A stretch of 64,000 nt of DNA from Novosphingobium percolationis (GCF_020179425.1 NZ_JAILYM010000001.1:620001-684000); one strand, 5' to 3'. Shown: positions 18,219 to 27,208, counted from the first letter of the stretch. Translations and numbers: made by a program. Notes: generated by a model from the sequence alone, not told the origin.

Positions 18219-18705
18219 GAGCGAGCGCTCCCTTCACGGCGGCCTGAGCCTGTTCGGCCGGAACCGAGATACCGGCGAGACGGGCGACGATATCCTGCGC
18301 CGCTTCAGCAGCGACGCTTTCGATCTCGCCCAGCGCGGCTGTACGGGCGGCATCGATGCGCGCTTCGGCAGCGGCAAGCGTTTCGTCGATCTTGCCCGAA
18401 GCAACGGCCAGAGCCGCTTCGGTCGACTTGGCGGCATCGAGCTTGGCCTGGGCAATCACGCCCTGGGCTTCAGCGCGCTGCCTGGCGGCGGTGACCCGCC
18501 ATGCCTCTTCCTCGGCATCGGCGGCGGTCCGGGCGGCTTCAGCCGCGGCGAGATCGTCGGCGATCTGCTTGTCGCGCAGGTCGACGGTCGAGGTAACCTT
18601 GGGCAGAAGACCCAAGCCGACCACGAAGAAGACCAGACCGAAGCACACCAGCAGCCAGAAGACCTGGCTGGAGTAGGTGGTGGCAAGCTGTGCAATCTGA
18701 GGCAT
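18211..18705 (-). CDS. F0F1 ATP synthase subunit b'
   Basis: 164 residues from the ATG at 18705, giving MPQIAQLATTYSSQVFWLLV, the usual b' opening; a longer in-frame extension to 18741 is not supported. One membrane segment (about 13-32) is followed by a coiled coil with LPKVTSTVDLRDKQIADDL. Together with b it forms the heterodimeric peripheral stalk found in photosynthetic and alphaproteobacterial ATP synthases. It lies 83 bp from atpE. Confidence 0.93.
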   Translation of the reverse strand: MPQIAQLATTYSSQVFWLLVCFGLVFFVVGLGLLPKVTSTVDLRDKQIADDLAAAEAARTAADAEEEAWRVTAARQRAEAQGVIAQAKLDAAKSTEAALAVASGKIDETLAAAEARIDAARTAALGEIESVAAEAAQDIVARLAGISVPAEQAQAAVKGALAHG

Positions 18706-18788
18706 CGCGTTTATCCGCGCTTCTTGCGGTCGGGGCCGCAAAACTTGCGAACCCCGGCCGTTGCATCAACAGTATTCGAAACGTTCGA

Positions 18789-19016
18789 TCAGGCGACGAA
18801 GATCAGGATCATCGCGACGACGAACGAGAGCAGGCCGAGAAGTTCCGCGGCCGCGAAGCCGATGAACAGGCGGCCCTGCTGGCCGTCGGCAGCGCCGGGG
18901 TTGCGCAGCGCGCCTTCGAGGAACTTCGCGAAGACATTGCCCACGCCGAGCGAGGCGAGACCCGCACCGATGGCGGCCAGACCAGCGCCGAGAAGCTTTG
19001 CGCTCTGTGCGTCCAT
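18789..19016 (-). CDS. atpE: F0F1 ATP synthase subunit c
   Basis: 75 residues from the ATG at 19016, preceded by GGGAG at a good distance. Two membrane helices are joined by the polar RNPGAADGQQG loop; the proton-carrying carboxylate is the Glu in FAAAELLGLL. The first helix has the GAGLAAIGAGLASLGVG glycine pattern that packs the c-ring. An in-frame extension to 19037 is unlikely. Confidence 0.96.
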   Translation of the reverse strand: MDAQSAKLLGAGLAAIGAGLASLGVGNVFAKFLEGALRNPGAADGQQGRLFIGFAAAELLGLLSFVVAMILIFVA

Positions 19017-19063
19017 GATAAAAACTCCCTCTTTCAAATCTGTAGTGGAACGGATGAAACGGA

Positions 19064-19846
19064 TCAGTGAAGGTTTTCCGCGTCGTTGAGATAGACGCAG
19101 GTCAGCAAGGCAAACACGTAAGCCTGGATGCCGGCAACCAGCAGTTCCAGCGCGCAGATGCCGATCATCAGCAGGAAGCTGGGCAGCGCGGCGATACCGA
19201 AGGTCAGCGCGCCGGCATTGGTGCCGGAGATCACGAAGCCCGACAGCACTTCCAGCAGGACGTGGCCGGCCATCATCGCGACGAAGAGACGCAGGCCGAG
19301 CGAGAACGGACGCACCATGAACGAGATCAGTTCGATCGGGAAGATGATCGGAATCATCGGCACGGGCGTGCCGTGCGGCACGAACAGCGAGAAGAAGTGC
19401 AGCTTATGCTTGGCGAAGCCGACGATCAGCACGATCGCGAAGCTCATCACCGCCAGAACGCCCGTCACCGTGAAGTGGCTGGTGGCGGTGAACGGGTGAA
19501 GCCCGACGAGCGCGAGCGGCAGCAGCCCCAGCAGGTTTGCGAACAGGATGAACATGAACAGCGAGAAGATGTACGGCAGGTACTTGCGCCCCGCCTCACC
19601 GATGTTCGACATCAGCAGGTTGTCGACGAAGCCGGTGAAGCCTTCGACCGCCATCTGCCAGCGACCCGGCACGACAGCGCGCTTGGCGCCACCGGCCACG
19701 AACACGATCAGCACGACGGCGGTGATCGCCATCCACAGTGCCGAATTGGTGAACATCACGTTGTAACCGGCGATGGACCAGTGATCGGTGCCGAACAACG
19801 GCTCGATCGTGAACTGGTGAACCGGATCGACCTTGCCTTCGGCCAC
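19064..19846 (-). CDS. atpB: F0F1 ATP synthase subunit a
   Basis: 260 residues with five to six membrane helices. The essential arginine is in SLGLRLFVAMMAGHVLL; many homologues have LRLFANMxAGH, so the Ala-Met here is a small variation. It forms the proton half-channels beside the c-ring. It uses a GTG start preceded by GGGGAAAG, 41 bp after atpI. Confidence 0.96.
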   Translation of the reverse strand: MAEGKVDPVHQFTIEPLFGTDHWSIAGYNVMFTNSALWMAITAVVLIVFVAGGAKRAVVPGRWQMAVEGFTGFVDNLLMSNIGEAGRKYLPYIFSLFMFILFANLLGLLPLALVGLHPFTATSHFTVTGVLAVMSFAIVLIVGFAKHKLHFFSLFVPHGTPVPMIPIIFPIELISFMVRPFSLGLRLFVAMMAGHVLLEVLSGFVISGTNAGALTFGIAALPSFLLMIGICALELLVAGIQAYVFALLTCVYLNDAENLH

Positions 19847-19887
19847 GTGCTTTCCCCGTCACTACTCAAAATAAGACAACAGCGCCC

Positions 19888-20208
19888 TTATTCGGGGCGC
19901 TGGTTCGAAATCCTGATGATGTTGCGGAAGGCGACTCCGACCCCCACGAACAGCATCACCAACAACCCCCAGGGCTTCGTTCCGGCAAACTGGTCGATGA
20001 CCCAGCCGATGAACGCGCCACCCACCATGCCGCCCACAAGTTCAGCCAGCACGCGGTTGCCAAGGCGATAGTTCGCGTCGGACCCATCCGGTGCCGGCTT
20101 GGTGATCCGCTCGTCCTCGCGCTGGCGGGCGGCCTTGAGCCGCTCGTCGAGCGTGGAGATCCGCGGATCCTCGCCGATGGGCGTCACGTCGGATGTGTCG
20201 TCGGTCAT
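19888..20208 (-). CDS. atpI: ATP synthase accessory protein AtpI
   Basis: 106 residues: a charged cytoplasmic N-terminal half, then two membrane helices (about 54-72 and 80-97) with the LVGGMVGGAFIGWVIDQ motif and RNIIRIS near the end. AtpI helps assemble the c-ring or import magnesium in other bacteria. It is the first gene of the operon, with GGGGAGAG before the start. Confidence 0.88.
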   Translation of the reverse strand: MTDDTSDVTPIGEDPRISTLDERLKAARQREDERITKPAPDGSDANYRLGNRVLAELVGGMVGGAFIGWVIDQFAGTKPWGLLVMLFVGVGVAFRNIIRISNQRPE

Positions 20209-20341
20209 GCTGCTCTCCCCAGATCAAGGTAGACCCGACAAAAAGCGCAGCGCAACCAACGGCTGTCCGCCGGGAGCGCCTGCCCCTTAGGCGGGGGTAT
20301 GTCCCAAGTCAACCGCTACAGGCCCATGACGATCCGAAATG

Positions 20342-20373
20342 AAAAGCCCCTTCCCGCTCAGGCAGGAAGGGGC
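20342..20373 (-). terminator. Terminator after ydbL
   Basis: On the minus strand, stem GCCCCTTCC/GGAAGGGGC (20346-20354 with 20365-20373) is followed by TTTTC. It lies between the ydbHL/ynbE operon and the atp operon. The remaining bases of 20209-20489 show no gene; they should hold the atp promoter. Confidence 0.8.
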
Positions 20374-20489
20374 GGAATTGCGCCATTTGCTACGTATGCG
20401 CTGTTGGATGCGGGCGGGAAGCCCATCTGGCTGCGCTTTCGGTACCGGGCCGGTGCTGTGCGCGTTCCGCAAATGCCGAAGGCAAAACC

Positions 20490-20873
20490 TTACGGGCAGC
20501 GCGCATCGCGCAAGGGAGGCGAGGCCGTGCGCGTCTGCCAAGAGCCGTCGGGCGACTGGTACTTCTCTCCCGGCCTGGTCTGGGCGATCAGCAGGCAACC
20601 CGAGGTAAGCGCATATTCCTCGACCGTAGCGCTGTTGGCCTTGGCCTTGTCGGCATAGACGGCCTTGCGCTTGATGTTGATGTCCTCGACCACCGCGCGC
20701 AGCGCCGGGCTGGGCGACACCACGAAGCCGAGGTAGCCATCGATCTTCTCGCCCACCTGCCCTGCGGCGCGCGCGGCTGCATAGGCCGGATCGCGCTGTG
20801 CGAAAGCGGCGACCGGCAGGACAACGCCCGCCAGCGCGAGGGCAGTCAGAGCCTTGGTCAGAATGCGCGCCAT
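20490..20873 (-). CDS. ydbL: YdbL family periplasmic protein (DUF1318)
   Basis: 127 residues with a Sec signal peptide (MARILTKALTALALAGVVLPVAAFAQ) and a mature domain with QVGEKIDGYLGFV and DINIKRKAVYADKAKANSATVEEYA, typical of YdbL/DUF1318. In E. coli this small protein works with YdbH and YnbE in moving phospholipids between the membranes. It is the third gene of the operon, two bases after ynbE. A longer reading frame upstream (to 21098) overlaps ynbE and is not needed. Confidence 0.88.
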   Translation of the reverse strand: MARILTKALTALALAGVVLPVAAFAQRDPAYAAARAAGQVGEKIDGYLGFVVSPSPALRAVVEDINIKRKAVYADKAKANSATVEEYALTSGCLLIAQTRPGEKYQSPDGSWQTRTASPPLRDARCP

Positions 20874-20875
20874 AG

Positions 20876-21142
20876 TCAGAAAATCTCCGCGTTCTTGTCG
20901 ATCGTCTGCGCGGCGTCGGCCGCCAGGCGATAGATGACTTCCTGCTTGATGTTGATGTTGAGCTCGATGACGATCGGCTTGTCCGGGGCCTTCACCGAAA
21001 TGCACCCCGCCAGCATCGCCACTCCGCCCAGCACCGGAAGCGCCCGCAGCAGGCGCCAGCCCCGTTTCGACCGTGTTTCGCATTCCCTCATGAGGCAAAG
21101 GGTCGCAGGGTTCGCGTCTGTGGTCAATTCGAGGCTCCTCAT
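20876..21142 (-). CDS. ynbE: YnbE-like outer-membrane lipoprotein
   Basis: Up to 88 residues. The lipobox MLAGC gives a lipidated cysteine, and the mature part contains the family pattern KPIVIELNINIKQEVIYRL that augments the end of the YdbH beta-structure. I list the ATG at 21142 because it overlaps the ydbH stop as ATGA with GGAAAG upstream; an ATG at 21091 would give a 71-residue precursor with a more normal signal peptide. The function is inferred from operon partners and family. Confidence 0.82.
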   Translation of the reverse strand: MRSLELTTDANPATLCLMRECETRSKRGWRLLRALPVLGGVAMLAGCISVKAPDKPIVIELNINIKQEVIYRLAADAAQTIDKNAEIF

Positions 21143-24100
21143 GGCATCTTTCCGCTTGCTGGAGGCTGAATGCCCGATGGCATTGCGGGCAGCACGATCA
21201 CTGGGGTTCCGCCCGGGCGCACGCCGTTGGAAAGGCGCGTGATCGGTCGGCCCTTCGCATCGACAAGGCCCAGCGTGCGCGGGTCCTTGATGAAGGCGGG
21301 GTCGTACATTGCCTTCACCGACGTGATCAGCTGGTAGAACGGCGCGCGGATGTTGACGTTGAACTGGATGGGCAGGTCGGCGAGCTGCTTCGTGAGGAAG
21401 TTGCGCTTGATTCCAGCGCCCTGCTTCACGCCTGCAAACTTCACGTTGGTCACGATCTCGCCTTCCAGATCGCCCCGCATGGCGATGGCCATGTTGCGAT
21501 AATCCAGCGATTTCAATTGGTCGAAGGCGTAGTTCGCCATCGGCGACAGGTCCTTGTAGGTCAGCGCGCCGACATAGGAGACGTTGCCGCCGGGGGCACG
21601 CGAAACAAGGTTGCCGCCTTCGATCCGGCCGCCGTCGGCATCGAACACGAGCGGCAGCTTGCCATCGAAGATACCCGTCGCCGACAGGTTGCCGAGCTCC
21701 AGCCGCGCGAGGAACTTGGCCGCGTCCAGCCCGTCTACCAACAGCGTGTAGCGGCGCGTTTCGGCAAGGCCGAGGCGCAGCTCGGTCGGTTCGAGCGCGA
21801 GGTTGCCGCCAAGAAACGGCCAGTGCGCCCCGTTCAGGCGCAGCACCTGTCCGGGCAGCAGCTGGATGTCGATCGTGCCATCGTTGACCTCGATCCCCGG
21901 ATTGACCGCCGCCACCTTGAGCACCTGGTGCGGGGCGGTGACGAGGCCGAGCAGATCGGTGAAGCGCAAGGAGCCGGATAGGCCCTTCACCGGGCCGAAG
22001 GCAGCTGCAAGGTCCAGATTGTCCGATCCGAAAGTTCCGCTGCTGGTGACGCCGCGCTGGGTCCAGTCGATGCGGCCGCTGCCCTTCACCGTGCCGGCGG
22101 CGTTGGCGACGACGCCGAGCGCCAAGCGCGTCAGCTCGTCCGGCTGCAATCCCTTGTCGAAGACGAGGCCGGGAACGGTCAGATCGGCGTGGCCAGTGGC
22201 AGTGGTCAGGTCGTGGCGAATCACCGCGCGCCCCACCTCGCGGTCGGAGGCCGGGTGGCGCAGCAACGCCTCGGCATCGATGCGGTTGTCGGCCAGCGTC
22301 AGCGTCGCGCCACGGGCGATCAGCTTTTCGAAGCGCGCCGGATTCTGCCGATCGGTCAGGTCGAACGACGTATCGGCCAGCACCAGCTTGCCATCGGCAT
22401 AGCGCCAGTCGCCCTTCGCGCCGGTCACGTCGAGCGGTGTGGCCGCAAGCCGCGCCTCGACCCCGGCGAAGGTGCCCGCGTAATCGCCGCCCAGCCGCGC
22501 GACGAGTTCCGCGAGCTTCAGCCGCGTCGCGGTGTCGTCAGGCCCCAGCGCCACGTTCAGCCCGCGCGCCGTGATCGTGCCGGGCCAGGCGAAACCGACA
22601 GGTCCGCTTTGCAACCGGACGGGCGTTTCCCCCAGCTTGCCCGACAGCGCGAGCGCATCCGTGCCGCCGCCGATGCGCAGACCGCCCGCGCCCTGGCGGA
22701 CGATGGCCGTGCCGCCGGCGGGGCAGATCGTCAGGCTCTGGCGGTCTAGCGCCATGGCACCCAGTTGCAGCGCATCGAAGCGCGGCGTGACGCACCGCCG
22801 CCAGAGCGCCAGTTCGCCGCGCGCGGAGTAGGCGCCATGGAGCGGCAGGACGAGACCCTGCACACGCCCGCCGGGGATTGCACCCGAAACGCGTGCTTCG
22901 CCCGAAAAGCCCAGTGAGCCGTCCTCCACTTGCGCAACCATCAGCGCCGGGATCGCAACTGCGCCCCCGCCCGCGCGGTACTCGTCCATCGCCAGGCGGA
23001 ACACCGCGCGCCCCGGCACGGACTGTTCCAGCCTGCCCGACAGATGGGGAAGCCCCGCACCGCCGGTCGAAAAGGCTCCCGCCATGCGCGGCATCCGCCC
23101 TTCCGCGCCCGCCACCTGAAAGCGCGAGAGCGACACCAGCGCCGCCCCGCTGCCGCCACGCAGGGCGGCGGCTGGGACGACAAGGCTCCAGTCGCCGCCC
23201 TGCCTGCGGAACGAGACTTCGCCGGTCACGCGGCTGCCGCGTTCTTCCCGCGCGAGCGCCTGCCGCACTTGCGCGACCATAGGGGCGAACAACGTGCCCT
23301 CGACTTGCGCCCCGGTCGAAGCCAGCGCTCGATCGAGGACGGCGCCGCGCCGCAAGCCCTGGCCGTCGATGCCACCGCGAAACTCGATCGCCGAAAAGCC
23401 CTTGCGGGTGGCAATCCGTCCATCGACCGACAGCAGTGCCACGGTCGCGCCATTGGCGTGGACGCCCCCGGCATTGGCGGCAAGCCGCCCGCCCAGGACG
23501 CCACCGCGCCAGGCCAGCGCCGAATCGAGTGCCAGCGATTCGCCGGTCAACCCGCCCAACGCGAACGCCCCTGTCCGCAAGCCGCTCCTGGACACCAGCC
23601 CCTGGAAATCCCGGTCCATGGTCAGATCTAGATCGAGCACGGCATCGTCGACCGTCGATTTCCGCGTTGCGCAATCAAGCCGGTCGAAGCGCAAGGGCCC
23701 TGCCAGATGGGGCTTTTCGCCCGCGATCCGCAGACGCCCGGCAAGGTTCGCGCCGCGCACGTCGCACCCGCCCGCATTGAGATGCGGCGCGGCCACGGCC
23801 AGCGTGCCGGCAAAGCCGTCGCGCAACGCGCCGCTGCCCGCAGCGCGCACGGCAATGCGCCCGGCCTCGCTATCGAACATTCCCTGCCCGTCGATCACCG
23901 TCAGATCGAGCCTCGGCAGCCGGAACGGCGCTTTGGATGGCGTTGCGGGATAGATCAGCTTGTCGAGCGCACCGAGGCTCAACCGCCCATCCTGCCAGCG
24001 CCCATGGATGCGGGGCCGGGTCAGGATCACCTTGCCGATCTCGGGCAGGCCAAGCCCATAGACCACGCGAAATTCCGCACGGTCGATGGTCAGGTCTGGA

Positions 24101-24378
24101 TGGCGCGGGTCGCCAACTACGATGTTGCGCAGCACTTCCACGCCGGGGGCGATGGTATCGATCTCGTAAGTCGCGGACAGGCCGAGGCCGGCCAGTTGCT
24201 GCCCGATCACGCGATCGGCAATGCGATCGCGCGCCAGCCACAGCCCCCCCAGAGCTGCCGCCAAGGCAGTCCCCGTTACCAGCAGCGCACGACGCGCGCG
24301 GCGCCGCGGGCGCGCGGCTTCGGGCGGCGCCAGAGGGGCGTCGTCGAAATCTTCTGCCAAAACGGTGCTGTCCCCCAT
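21139..24378 (-). CDS. ydbH: YdbH, AsmA-like intermembrane phospholipid transport protein
   Basis: 1079 residues from the ATG at 24378 (AAGGGGG upstream). A single N-terminal membrane anchor (about 31-49) precedes a very long, beta-rich periplasmic region with a C-terminal part (about 700-1060) containing GVVANAAGTVKGSGRIDW, GLVTAPHQVLKV and NPGIEVNDGTIDIQLL, which matches the YdbH/DUF748-AsmA-like family. Such proteins form a hydrophobic groove bridging inner and outer membranes. It starts an operon with ynbE and ydbL. The first in-frame ATG at 24414 is less likely. Confidence 0.88.
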   Translation of the reverse strand: MGDSTVLAEDFDDAPLAPPEAARPRRRARRALLVTGTALAAALGGLWLARDRIADRVIGQQLAGLGLSATYEIDTIAPGVEVLRNIVVGDPRHPDLTIDRAEFRVVYGLGLPEIGKVILTRPRIHGRWQDGRLSLGALDKLIYPATPSKAPFRLPRLDLTVIDGQGMFDSEAGRIAVRAAGSGALRDGFAGTLAVAAPHLNAGGCDVRGANLAGRLRIAGEKPHLAGPLRFDRLDCATRKSTVDDAVLDLDLTMDRDFQGLVSRSGLRTGAFALGGLTGESLALDSALAWRGGVLGGRLAANAGGVHANGATVALLSVDGRIATRKGFSAIEFRGGIDGQGLRRGAVLDRALASTGAQVEGTLFAPMVAQVRQALAREERGSRVTGEVSFRRQGGDWSLVVPAAALRGGSGAALVSLSRFQVAGAEGRMPRMAGAFSTGGAGLPHLSGRLEQSVPGRAVFRLAMDEYRAGGGAVAIPALMVAQVEDGSLGFSGEARVSGAIPGGRVQGLVLPLHGAYSARGELALWRRCVTPRFDALQLGAMALDRQSLTICPAGGTAIVRQGAGGLRIGGGTDALALSGKLGETPVRLQSGPVGFAWPGTITARGLNVALGPDDTATRLKLAELVARLGGDYAGTFAGVEARLAATPLDVTGAKGDWRYADGKLVLADTSFDLTDRQNPARFEKLIARGATLTLADNRIDAEALLRHPASDREVGRAVIRHDLTTATGHADLTVPGLVFDKGLQPDELTRLALGVVANAAGTVKGSGRIDWTQRGVTSSGTFGSDNLDLAAAFGPVKGLSGSLRFTDLLGLVTAPHQVLKVAAVNPGIEVNDGTIDIQLLPGQVLRLNGAHWPFLGGNLALEPTELRLGLAETRRYTLLVDGLDAAKFLARLELGNLSATGIFDGKLPLVFDADGGRIEGGNLVSRAPGGNVSYVGALTYKDLSPMANYAFDQLKSLDYRNMAIAMRGDLEGEIVTNVKFAGVKQGAGIKRNFLTKQLADLPIQFNVNIRAPFYQLITSVKAMYDPAFIKDPRTLGLVDAKGRPITRLSNGVRPGGTPVIVLPAMPSGIQPPASGKMP

Positions 24379-24466
24379 CGGCCCCCTTCTTGCGCAGCGC
24401 CCCGGCATAGGCAATGCACCGGCGCAACAACGCGCGAACGCCGTGATGGTGCCCGCAAGGGATGGT

Positions 24467-25210
24467 ATGCAGGACGAACCCCGACTCTTTCCTGAACGGG
24501 AATCGCAACCGCGCCAGCGCGATCGTGTGCGCGAGGCGGGGAACGACCCTTCGGGCCATCGCGCCCGCCTGCGCCAACGGTTGCTGGATGGCGGCGACGA
24601 TGCGCTCGCCGATCACGAGGTCATCGAATACCTGCTGATGACGGCGATCCCACAGAAGGACGTCAAGCCGCAGGCGCGGATGCTGCTCCAGCGCTTCGGT
24701 TCTCTGGCCGGCGTATTCAATGCCGATTGGCGCGCGCTCGTGGAAACGCCGGGAATCAAGGAAACGGCCGCCGCCGCGCTGAAGATCGTCGGCGTCGCGG
24801 CCCGGCGCCTTGCCCGCACCGGCGTGCAACAGTTGCCGATCCTGGGCAGTTGGCAATCGCTGATCGACTACCTGACGATCGACATGGCGCACCTCAACCA
24901 CGAACGCGTGCGCGTGCTCTACCTGAATACGCAGAACCGCCTGATCCTCGATGAGAAGGTCGCCGATGGCGACATCGATGAAGCCGCGATCCATCCACGC
25001 CGCGTGATCCACAAGGCGATGGACATCGGCGCGGCGGCGCTGATCCTCGTCCACAACCACCCCTCCGGCTCCCCGCAGCCGAGCCGGGCCGACATCCAGA
25101 TCACGCAGAAGATCATCGAGGCCGGGCGGCTGCTAGGCATCATGGTCCACGATCATGTGATCATCGGGCGCGAAGGCCACGTCTCGCTGAAGGCGCAAGG
25201 GTTGATCTAG
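24467..25210 (+). CDS. radC: RadC-family JAMM/MPN+ domain protein
   Basis: About 247 residues from the ATG at 24467 (AAGGGA upstream); 24446 is an in-frame alternative. An N-terminal helix-hairpin-helix-like part (SGHRARLRQRLLDGGDDALADHEVIEYLL) is followed by the JAMM metal motif HNHPSGSPQPSRAD near residue 195. RadC proteins were linked to recombination repair but their activity is unsettled. Divergent from ydbH, with 88 bp between the starts. Confidence 0.9.
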   Translation: MQDEPRLFPERESQPRQRDRVREAGNDPSGHRARLRQRLLDGGDDALADHEVIEYLLMTAIPQKDVKPQARMLLQRFGSLAGVFNADWRALVETPGIKETAAAALKIVGVAARRLARTGVQQLPILGSWQSLIDYLTIDMAHLNHERVRVLYLNTQNRLILDEKVADGDIDEAAIHPRRVIHKAMDIGAAALILVHNHPSGSPQPSRADIQITQKIIEAGRLLGIMVHDHVIIGREGHVSLKAQGLI

Positions 25211-25512
25211 GGGTAAGTTGGGGGGCGTCGCACCTGCATCGGCAGGGCGCCAGCCTTCGTCATCCCGCGTTTGCCCAGGAATCCCGCTTTTACGGCACGA
25301 CGGCCGAACAGCGGGCGCCCCGGGGCACGCCCAGGGTGACGGCAGTTTTTGATGGTGGGGCAGCGGATCTTTTGACCCTCCCCGCTTTTGCGAAGTGCAA
25401 ATGGGGAGGATCAACGCCCCTCTATCCGCCAGGACCTCTGCCCGGTCCGACGCAGGCAGTGGACAAGCCCCCCGCCCACGCGCCATGAACGGCGCAAAGA
25501 TGGGGGAATACG
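25211..25512. other. Intergenic spacer with partial repeat elements
   Basis: About 300 bp without a gene. It contains the fragment cgtcatcccgcgtttgccc, close to one arm of the inverted repeat at 12476-12506, and a long imperfect hairpin at 25377-25409 (cctcccc/ggggagg ends, then ttgc/gcaa). These look like decayed intergenic repeats that may also end radC transcription. The carotenoid-gene promoter must lie in the last 100 bp. Confidence 0.5.
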
Positions 25513-26379
25513 ATGCTGGATGATGGCAGGAATACCAATCGCGGCGGCCTTGTCGCCACGCTGACCACGGCGCTGGCGCTCGTCTGGCTGGTGCTGTTCG
25601 TGGGCGAAAAGATCGCGGGCAAGCCCGGGCTGTCGTTCTTCGTCCTGCTCGCGCTGGTGCTGGCGCACGGTTCGATCACCATCGGTGGCCGCGCGCTGGC
25701 AGCCTTCGCGGTGGTGACGATGGCGATCTCGTTCCTTCTGGAAGCTTCTAGCATCGCCATGGGCTTTCCGTTCGGCTTCTACGTCCACCATGCCGCCATG
25801 CCGCGTCCGCTGGGCGTGCCGCTGATCGTGCCGCCAAGCTACATGGTCTATGCCTATCTCGGCTGGCGGATATCGTGCGCGATCCTGCGCTGCGAGGAGC
25901 CCGGCCCTTCGGCGCAGCGCTTGATCGCGGCGCCGCTGCTCGCTGGCTTCGTCATTCCGGGCTTCGACCTCGTGGTGGATGCGATGGGCTCGACCGTTGG
26001 CGGCGGCTGGACCTATGCCCACCCTTCCGGCTATTTCGGGGTGCCTCTGAGCAACTTCCTCGGCTGGATCTTTACGTCATGGGCGATGATCCAGGCTTAT
26101 GCACTGATCGAGGCGCTGGCCATGCGCGAGCCGCGCCGGGCCTCGGTGGCGATACGCCTGCGCCTGCTGCCGCCCGCGATCTGGCTGTTGACCGGCCTGC
26201 AATTCGCGATCGACCTGCTGCACCGCCCTGCCGGAACGGCGAGCGTGGCAGGGCGCACGTTCCTTGTCGGCGACATTGCCGAGGCCAGCCTGATCGTCGG
26301 CCTGCTCGCGATGGTGCCCCCTGCACTGGCGGCGCTGCTGGCCATCCTGAACGGGCCGGAACACCCGGCGCGGCGCTGA
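25513..26379 (+). CDS. Carotenoid biosynthesis membrane protein (CruF/DUF422-like)
   Basis: 288 residues with seven to eight membrane helices and the family markers FLLEASSIAMGFPFGFYVHH, GVPLIVPPSYMVYAY and PGFDLVVDAMG...WTY. In other bacteria and archaea this family hydrates the end group of linear carotenoids (gamma-carotene 1'-hydroxylase or bisanhydrobacterioruberin hydratase). GGGGGA precedes the ATG. No other carotenoid gene is near, so the substrate is open. Confidence 0.75.
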   Translation: MLDDGRNTNRGGLVATLTTALALVWLVLFVGEKIAGKPGLSFFVLLALVLAHGSITIGGRALAAFAVVTMAISFLLEASSIAMGFPFGFYVHHAAMPRPLGVPLIVPPSYMVYAYLGWRISCAILRCEEPGPSAQRLIAAPLLAGFVIPGFDLVVDAMGSTVGGGWTYAHPSGYFGVPLSNFLGWIFTSWAMIQAYALIEALAMREPRRASVAIRLRLLPPAIWLLTGLQFAIDLLHRPAGTASVAGRTFLVGDIAEASLIVGLLAMVPPALAALLAILNGPEHPARR

Positions 26380-26382
26380 ACA

Positions 26383-27114
26383 ATGTGCGTTGCTGCCATC
26401 GCCTGGCGCGCGCATCCGCGCTGGCGTCTCGTCATCATCGGCAATCGTGACGAGTTCCACGATCGCCCCTCCGCGCCGCTTGCACGCTGGGAGGACGGCA
26501 CGATCGCGGGCAAGGACCTGCAGGCGGGCGGCACGTGGCTGGGCCTGAACGACGCGGGACGGCTGGCTCTCGTCACCAACTATCGCGTCGAAGGCCACCC
26601 CAAGCCCGGCCGCCCTTCGCGCGGTGGCCTCGTGACCGACTGGCTGCAAGGGCAGCCGCCCGGCGACATCGGCCTGATGAACCCGTTCCACCTGCTGCAG
26701 ATCGCGGGTGAGGACGCGTGGCACCTGACCAACTACCCCGCGCCTGCCCGAACGCGGCTGGAGGCCGGTATCCACGGCCTGTCGAACGGCGGCTTCGACG
26801 ACCGCTGGGCCAAGACGCTGCGCCTCGAAGCGGTGCTGGCCGATTGGCTGGCGGCGGGCGACAATCCGGCCGCGCTGTTCGATGCCCTGCGCGATGCTAC
26901 CCCGCTGGCGCCGGGCGAAAACGGTGCGGGCCCCTTGCCCGGCTTCACCTCGGTGTTTATTGATAATTCCACGTACGGAACCCGCTGTTCGACGGTGATC
27001 GCAGTGGACCAAGCAGGGCAAGGCGCGATCATCGAACGCCGCTTTGCCCCGGACGCCGCGCCCACCGGCGAAACAATGCTGCGCTTCAGCTGGCCGGTAC
27101 AGGCCGGACGTTGA
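26383..27114 (+). CDS. NRDE-family protein (TANGO2-like)
   Basis: 243 residues starting MCVAAIAWRAHPRWRLVIIGNRDEF, which contains the defining NRDE motif, and continuing with GGTWLGLNDAGRLALVTNYR, typical of the family. Its biochemical role is unsettled; eukaryotic TANGO2 has been linked to haem or lipid handling. The Cys2 position, exposed if Met is removed, fits the N-terminal-nucleophile hydrolase idea for the family. Starts 3 bp after the carotenoid gene, so the two form an operon. Confidence 0.87.
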   Translation: MCVAAIAWRAHPRWRLVIIGNRDEFHDRPSAPLARWEDGTIAGKDLQAGGTWLGLNDAGRLALVTNYRVEGHPKPGRPSRGGLVTDWLQGQPPGDIGLMNPFHLLQIAGEDAWHLTNYPAPARTRLEAGIHGLSNGGFDDRWAKTLRLEAVLADWLAAGDNPAALFDALRDATPLAPGENGAGPLPGFTSVFIDNSTYGTRCSTVIAVDQAGQGAIIERRFAPDAAPTGETMLRFSWPVQAGR

Positions 27115-27208
27115 TAACGAACACGTCAGTTATGGGCTTTGATCACCCGGAATAACTGACGCGCCCGTTATCAATGAGTGCACCTCCCCATAACTGACAC
27201 GTCCGTTA
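27115..27208. promoter_or_regulatory. Three 18-bp palindromic operator-like sites at exact 38-bp spacing
   Basis: Sites at 27115-27132, 27153-27170 and 27191-27208 match TAACnGACnnGTCnGTTA. The third is a perfect dyad; the first two each have one mismatch. Spacing is exactly 38 bp start to start. The first begins at the base after the NRDE stop codon and the third ends 81 bp before the purB start. The form resembles an array of operators for a dimeric repressor such as a TetR-type protein; the binding protein is unknown. Confidence 0.75.

Noticed and set aside
27115..27208. Iterons of a replication origin
   Set aside because: Only three copies, each palindromic rather than directional, with no Rep gene or DnaA boxes seen nearby.
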